This document shows, piece by piece, positions 39,329-41,977 of a stretch of DNA of 41,977 nt (positions are counted from its first letter, which is position 1; every line of letters begins with the position of its first letter). The stretch is from Acidobacteriota bacterium. GTDB lineage: Bacteria; Acidobacteriota; Thermoanaerobaculia; Multivoradales; JAHZIX01. The translations under genes were made by a program, and so were the position numbers. Under the pieces are notes generated by a model, which saw only the letters and a program-made list of their open reading frames with translations, was not told the origin of the DNA and ran no database searches. Where the stretch lies: the NCBI GenBank assembly GCA_034211275.1, contig JAXHTF010000038.1:1-41977 (forward strand), written 5' to 3'.

Positions 39329-41231
39329 CAGAGACCACGGGGCCGGAAGCGGAATCTGGCGATCGAGCCGGATGGTGTGGATGCTGGCGGCGCTGATGAG
39401 CCTGGCCGCTGCGCTGCCGGTGGTGGCGGACGAGATGAAGAACGCGGCTCGTTCGCCTGTTCAGCAAGACCCGCAGAAAGGCCCGCAGATGAGCTCGCCG
39501 GCGGAGTTGCCGCCTTTGCTGCCCTGGGACGGTGCCAGCCGCTCCCTGATGGCGGAGAAGGACGATCCCTGGATCACTCCCGCGGAGGTCACCGATCTGG
39601 TGGCCACGCCGGACTACGCCACCACCCTCGCCTGGCTTCAGCGCTTGGTGGCCGCTTCCCCCAAGTTGCAGTGGGTGAATCTGGGAGCGAGCCCGGAGGG
39701 GCGGTCGTTGATCATGGTGGTGGCTTCCGCCGGGGGCGCCGCCAGCGCCGCGGAGCTCCACGCTTCCGGCAAGCCGGTTCTGCTGGCCCACGGCGGCATC
39801 CACTCCGGGGAGATCGACGGCAAGGACGCGGGATTGATGTTGCTGCGGGACCTCACCGTCGGTGGTTCCCAGTCGTCGCTGCTGGAGCACGCCAGCCTGC
39901 TCTTCATCCCGGTGCTCAACCCCGACGGCCACGAACGCTCGAGCCCCTACGGCCGGGTCAATCAGCGGGGCCCGGAGCAGATGGGTTGGCGCACCAACGC
40001 GCGCAATCTGAACCTCAACCGGGACTTCGCCAAGCTCGATACCGAGGAGGTGCGGACGTTGGTGGGGGTGCTGGAAGAGTGGCGGCCGGATCTCTACCTG
40101 GACCTTCACGTCACCGACGGGGCCGACTATCAATACGACATCACCTTCGGGCACAACGGTGCCCACGGTCACTCGCCGGCTATCGCCCGCTGGCTCGACC
40201 ACCGGCTGACCCCGATGCTGAACCAGGAGTTGCAGGCCGCCGGCCACATTCCCGGGCCGCTGGTCTTCCTCGCGGACAGCAGCGATCCGAGCCGCGGCAA
40301 CCTGGGCTGGACCGCCGGGCCGCGGTTCTCCAACGGCTACGGCGACGCCCGCCATCTGGCCACGGTGTTGGTGGAGAACCACTCCCTCAAGCCCTACCAC
40401 CAGCGGGTCCTCGGCACCTATGTGCTGATGGCGGCGGCGCTGGAGGCCCTCGGCGAGCACGGCGAGGAGCTGCGCACCGCCACCGCGGAGGATCGCCGCT
40501 CCCGCCGGGATCCGGTGCCCCTGGGCTGGACCGTCGATCCGCAGAAGGAACATCCGACAGTCCGCTTCCTGGGGGTTGAATCCCGCACCTCCCTGTCTCC
40601 CATCTCCGGCACTCTGCGGCTGGACTACACCGGCGAGCCGGTGACCTTGGAGATCCCCTATCTGCTGGCGGACAAGCCGGTGGCGGAGGTCCAGCGGCCG
40701 AAGGCCTATTGGATTCCCGCGGCGTGGTCGGAGGTGATCCGCCGGCTGGAGCTCCACGGCATCGAGATGGAACGCCTCGACGAGCCTCGGGAGGTCGCGG
40801 TGAAGATGTACCGTCTGCTCGATCCCCAGCTCGACGACATGCCCTTCGAGGGGCATGTGAGGGTGAGCGCCGCGACTCGCTTGGAGGATCGGACGGAGGT
40901 CTTTGCGCCGGGCTCGGTGAGGATTCCGACGGATCAACCCCTGGGAGATCTGGCGATTTTGCTCCTCGAGCCCGCCTCGTCGGATTCGTTCTTCCAATGG
41001 GGCTTTTTCCACTCCATCTTGCAGCGCACGGAGTACATGGAAGGCTATGTCGTAGAGCCGCTGGCGGAACGCATGTTGGCGGAGAATCCGCAGCTCGAAG
41101 AGGAATTCCGCCAGGCTCTGCTCAGCGATCCGGAGCTCGCCGGAGATCCACGGGCGCGGCTGCGCTGGTTTTACGCTCGGACCCCCTATTTCGACGCCCG
41201 CTGGCGACTGTATCCGGTGGCGCGGGAGTAG
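39318..41231 (+). CDS. Exported M14-family zinc carboxypeptidase
   Basis: A periplasmic or secreted metallocarboxypeptidase. About 637 residues from the ATG at 39318 give a signal peptide (hydrophobic core about 16-34, ending VVA). The peptidase domain has the zinc motif HSGE (His161, Glu164) inside AHGGIHSGEIDGKDAG, the third ligand in LDLHVTDG (His264), and NLNRDFAKL as in the family. A C-terminal beta-rich part (about 400-560) is of the type seen in large bacterial M14 proteins. An upstream ATG (39282) is in frame without a better ribosome site, while the nearest good GAGAGG serves a five-codon frame that overlaps this ATG by four bases. The substrate is unknown; gut-type carboxypeptidase or peptidoglycan-related roles are both possible. 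Confidence 0.92.
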   Translation: MRFNRDHGAGSGIWRSSRMVWMLAALMSLAAALPVVADEMKNAARSPVQQDPQKGPQMSSPAELPPLLPWDGASRSLMAEKDDPWITPAEVTDLVATPDYATTLAWLQRLVAASPKLQWVNLGASPEGRSLIMVVASAGGAASAAELHASGKPVLLAHGGIHSGEIDGKDAGLMLLRDLTVGGSQSSLLEHASLLFIPVLNPDGHERSSPYGRVNQRGPEQMGWRTNARNLNLNRDFAKLDTEEVRTLVGVLEEWRPDLYLDLHVTDGADYQYDITFGHNGAHGHSPAIARWLDHRLTPMLNQELQAAGHIPGPLVFLADSSDPSRGNLGWTAGPRFSNGYGDARHLATVLVENHSLKPYHQRVLGTYVLMAAALEALGEHGEELRTATAEDRRSRRDPVPLGWTVDPQKEHPTVRFLGVESRTSLSPISGTLRLDYTGEPVTLEIPYLLADKPVAEVQRPKAYWIPAAWSEVIRRLELHGIEMERLDEPREVAVKMYRLLDPQLDDMPFEGHVRVSAATRLEDRTEVFAPGSVRIPTDQPLGDLAILLLEPASSDSFFQWGFFHSILQRTEYMEGYVVEPLAERMLAENPQLEEEFRQALLSDPELAGDPRARLRWFYARTPYFDARWRLYPVARE

Positions 41232-41365
41232 CTCATCGCCGATTGATCGAGCAGCTTCCGAGGAGCAGTCCCCGAGCCCTCGGACACTCGGCCGGCCCAA
41301 CTCTCGAGAGCTCTTGGATCTTCGAATCCCGTTTCGATAGAGCTCTCAATAGCAGGAGACTCGCA

Positions 41366-41860
41366 ATGCGATCATTGAAATGGATCTTCGCCCTGACGGC
41401 GATCTTGATGTTGGCGGCGGCCCCGCCCTTAGAGGGAGCCGAGCTCGCCCAGGGTGAGGAGGAGACCATGGCCCGATCTGAGACCGCGATTTCGCAGTGG
41501 CTCCAGCTGGGACCGGTGACGGTTCCCCTGCCGGCCTTTCACCAGGACGAGACTCGGAGCTTCGGGGCCGGCGAGCTGCTGGAGACGACTCTCCTGGAGG
41601 TGGACAAGCTGTGGCCCCAGGCCGGCGACACGGTGCGCTGGAGCGACGGTGAGACCCTCGAGTGGCGCGACAGCGGCGATGAGCCGCAGCTGGCTGCGCC
41701 GGCTTCCGGCCTTGGAGTGACCTACCTGGCGGCCTACCTGGAGGCGGATCGCTTCGCCGAGGCGAAGGTTCGGCTGGTCGGGGCTTCTCGGGTCCGGCTC
41801 TTCCTCGATGGAGAGCAAGTCGCGCAGCGCTCCCGGTCCACCGGAGGCGACGACATCTGG
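41366..41860 (+). CDS. Exported protein, N-terminal fragment, apparently broken at its 3' side
   Basis: The ATG at 41366 has AGGAG eight bases upstream and opens a signal peptide (MRSLKWIFALTAILMLAAA, ending around GAELA). The mature part has a beta-rich character: WLQLGPVTVPLPAF, FGAGELLETTLLEVDKLWPQAGD, WSDGETLEWRD, YLAAYLEADRFAEAKVRL and VRLFLDGEQVA. This resembles, from memory, the N-terminal accessory domain of large exported prolyl-oligopeptidase-type proteins, but the catalytic part is absent and the call is tentative. The frame stays open to the window end, yet from about 41850 it reads as Arg/Gly/Gln-rich nonsense while another frame encodes a TetR N-terminus. The gene is probably truncated at that junction. 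The end given is the estimated junction, not a stop codon. Confidence 0.55.
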
Positions 41861-41977
41861 CGCCCAGCGGGTGTTGGATGCCGCGGCGGAATTGTTCGCC
41901 AACGAGGACTACGCCAGCGTGTCCATCAGTGCGATCGCGGAGCAGGCCGGGGTCAGCAAGGCCAACATTTACCACCA
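41808..41977 (+). CDS. TetR/AcrR-family regulator, N-terminal part, cut by window edge
   Basis: In the frame starting at ATG 41808, after about 18 Ser/Pro/Thr-rich residues, comes AQRVLDAAAELFANEDYAS followed by VSISAIAEQAGVSKANIYHH. This is the classic TetR N-terminal three-helix DNA-binding domain, running off the right edge. The start is doubtful: there is no ribosome site, and the first ~18 codons lie over the coding sequence of the preceding exported protein in another frame. The true start may have been lost at the junction. The ligand domain is outside the window. Confidence 0.65.
   Translation, partial: MESKSRSAPGPPEATTSGAQRVLDAAAELFANEDYASVSISAIAEQAGVSKANIYH

Noticed and set aside
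1-41977. tRNA, rRNA, CRISPR array or phage genes
   Set aside because: No cloverleaf-like sequence, regularly spaced repeat array, ribosomal RNA motif, integrase or capsid gene was recognised on either strand by eye.

Overview
The window is high-GC throughout, with many GTG/TTG starts. Several families point to Acidobacteriota, perhaps a Thermoanaerobaculia-like lineage: an orphan FtsX/MacB-type permease of the duplicated acidobacterial kind, a two-component-regulator propeller protein, a secreted BNR/VPS10-type propeller, a Tat-exported amidase and a kinase-less TPR sensor. That placement is inferred from gene content, not from a phylogenetic marker. No rRNA, tRNA, CRISPR array, transposase or phage gene was seen. 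Both ends cut genes, and the right end looks rearranged.

Layout. 1-2093 (-): propeller/Y_Y_Y sensor running off the left edge. 2444-4987 (-): Lon protease, with a 640-bp non-coding leader that holds palindromes and direct repeats. 5631-10546 (+): a compact three-gene unit of a free-standing peptidyl carrier protein, a NodU/CmcH-type O-carbamoyltransferase and a large SGNH-hydrolase-like protein. This is the most unusual locus. 10754-14463 (+): FtsX-like permease translationally coupled to L-2-hydroxyglutarate oxidase. 14602-18088 (-): two paralogous exported repeat proteins, SppA and an XRE regulator. 18258-24156 (+): amidase, zinc-ribbon/TPR membrane protein and a lipoprotein esterase of the PHB-depolymerase (LpqC) type. 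24195-29823 (-): four-TM protein, M3 oligopeptidase and VPS10/BNR propeller (the last two overlap by ATGA), and a DUF4136-like protein. 29978-31096 (-): MscS channel with a strong terminator. 31217-31398: a MITE-like element. 31477-34233 (+): PEP carboxylase, convergent with a Ycf45-type AAA/R3H protein (34247-35767, -). 35932-38262 (+): SLC13 transporter with four TrkA-C-like domains. 38371-38886 (-): NTF2-like protein. 39318-41231 (+): exported M14 carboxypeptidase. 41366 to the end (+): the N-terminus of an exported protein running, out of frame, into the N-terminus of a TetR regulator.

Functionally the window mixes housekeeping functions (Lon, SppA, PEPC, LhgO, MscS) with a strong proteolysis and hydrolysis theme (Lon, SppA, M3, M14, amidase, esterase). 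It also carries one probable small-molecule or polymer-tailoring module (carrier protein, carbamoyltransferase, SGNH). Several intergenic palindromes and short 12-15 bp tandem duplications recur across it.
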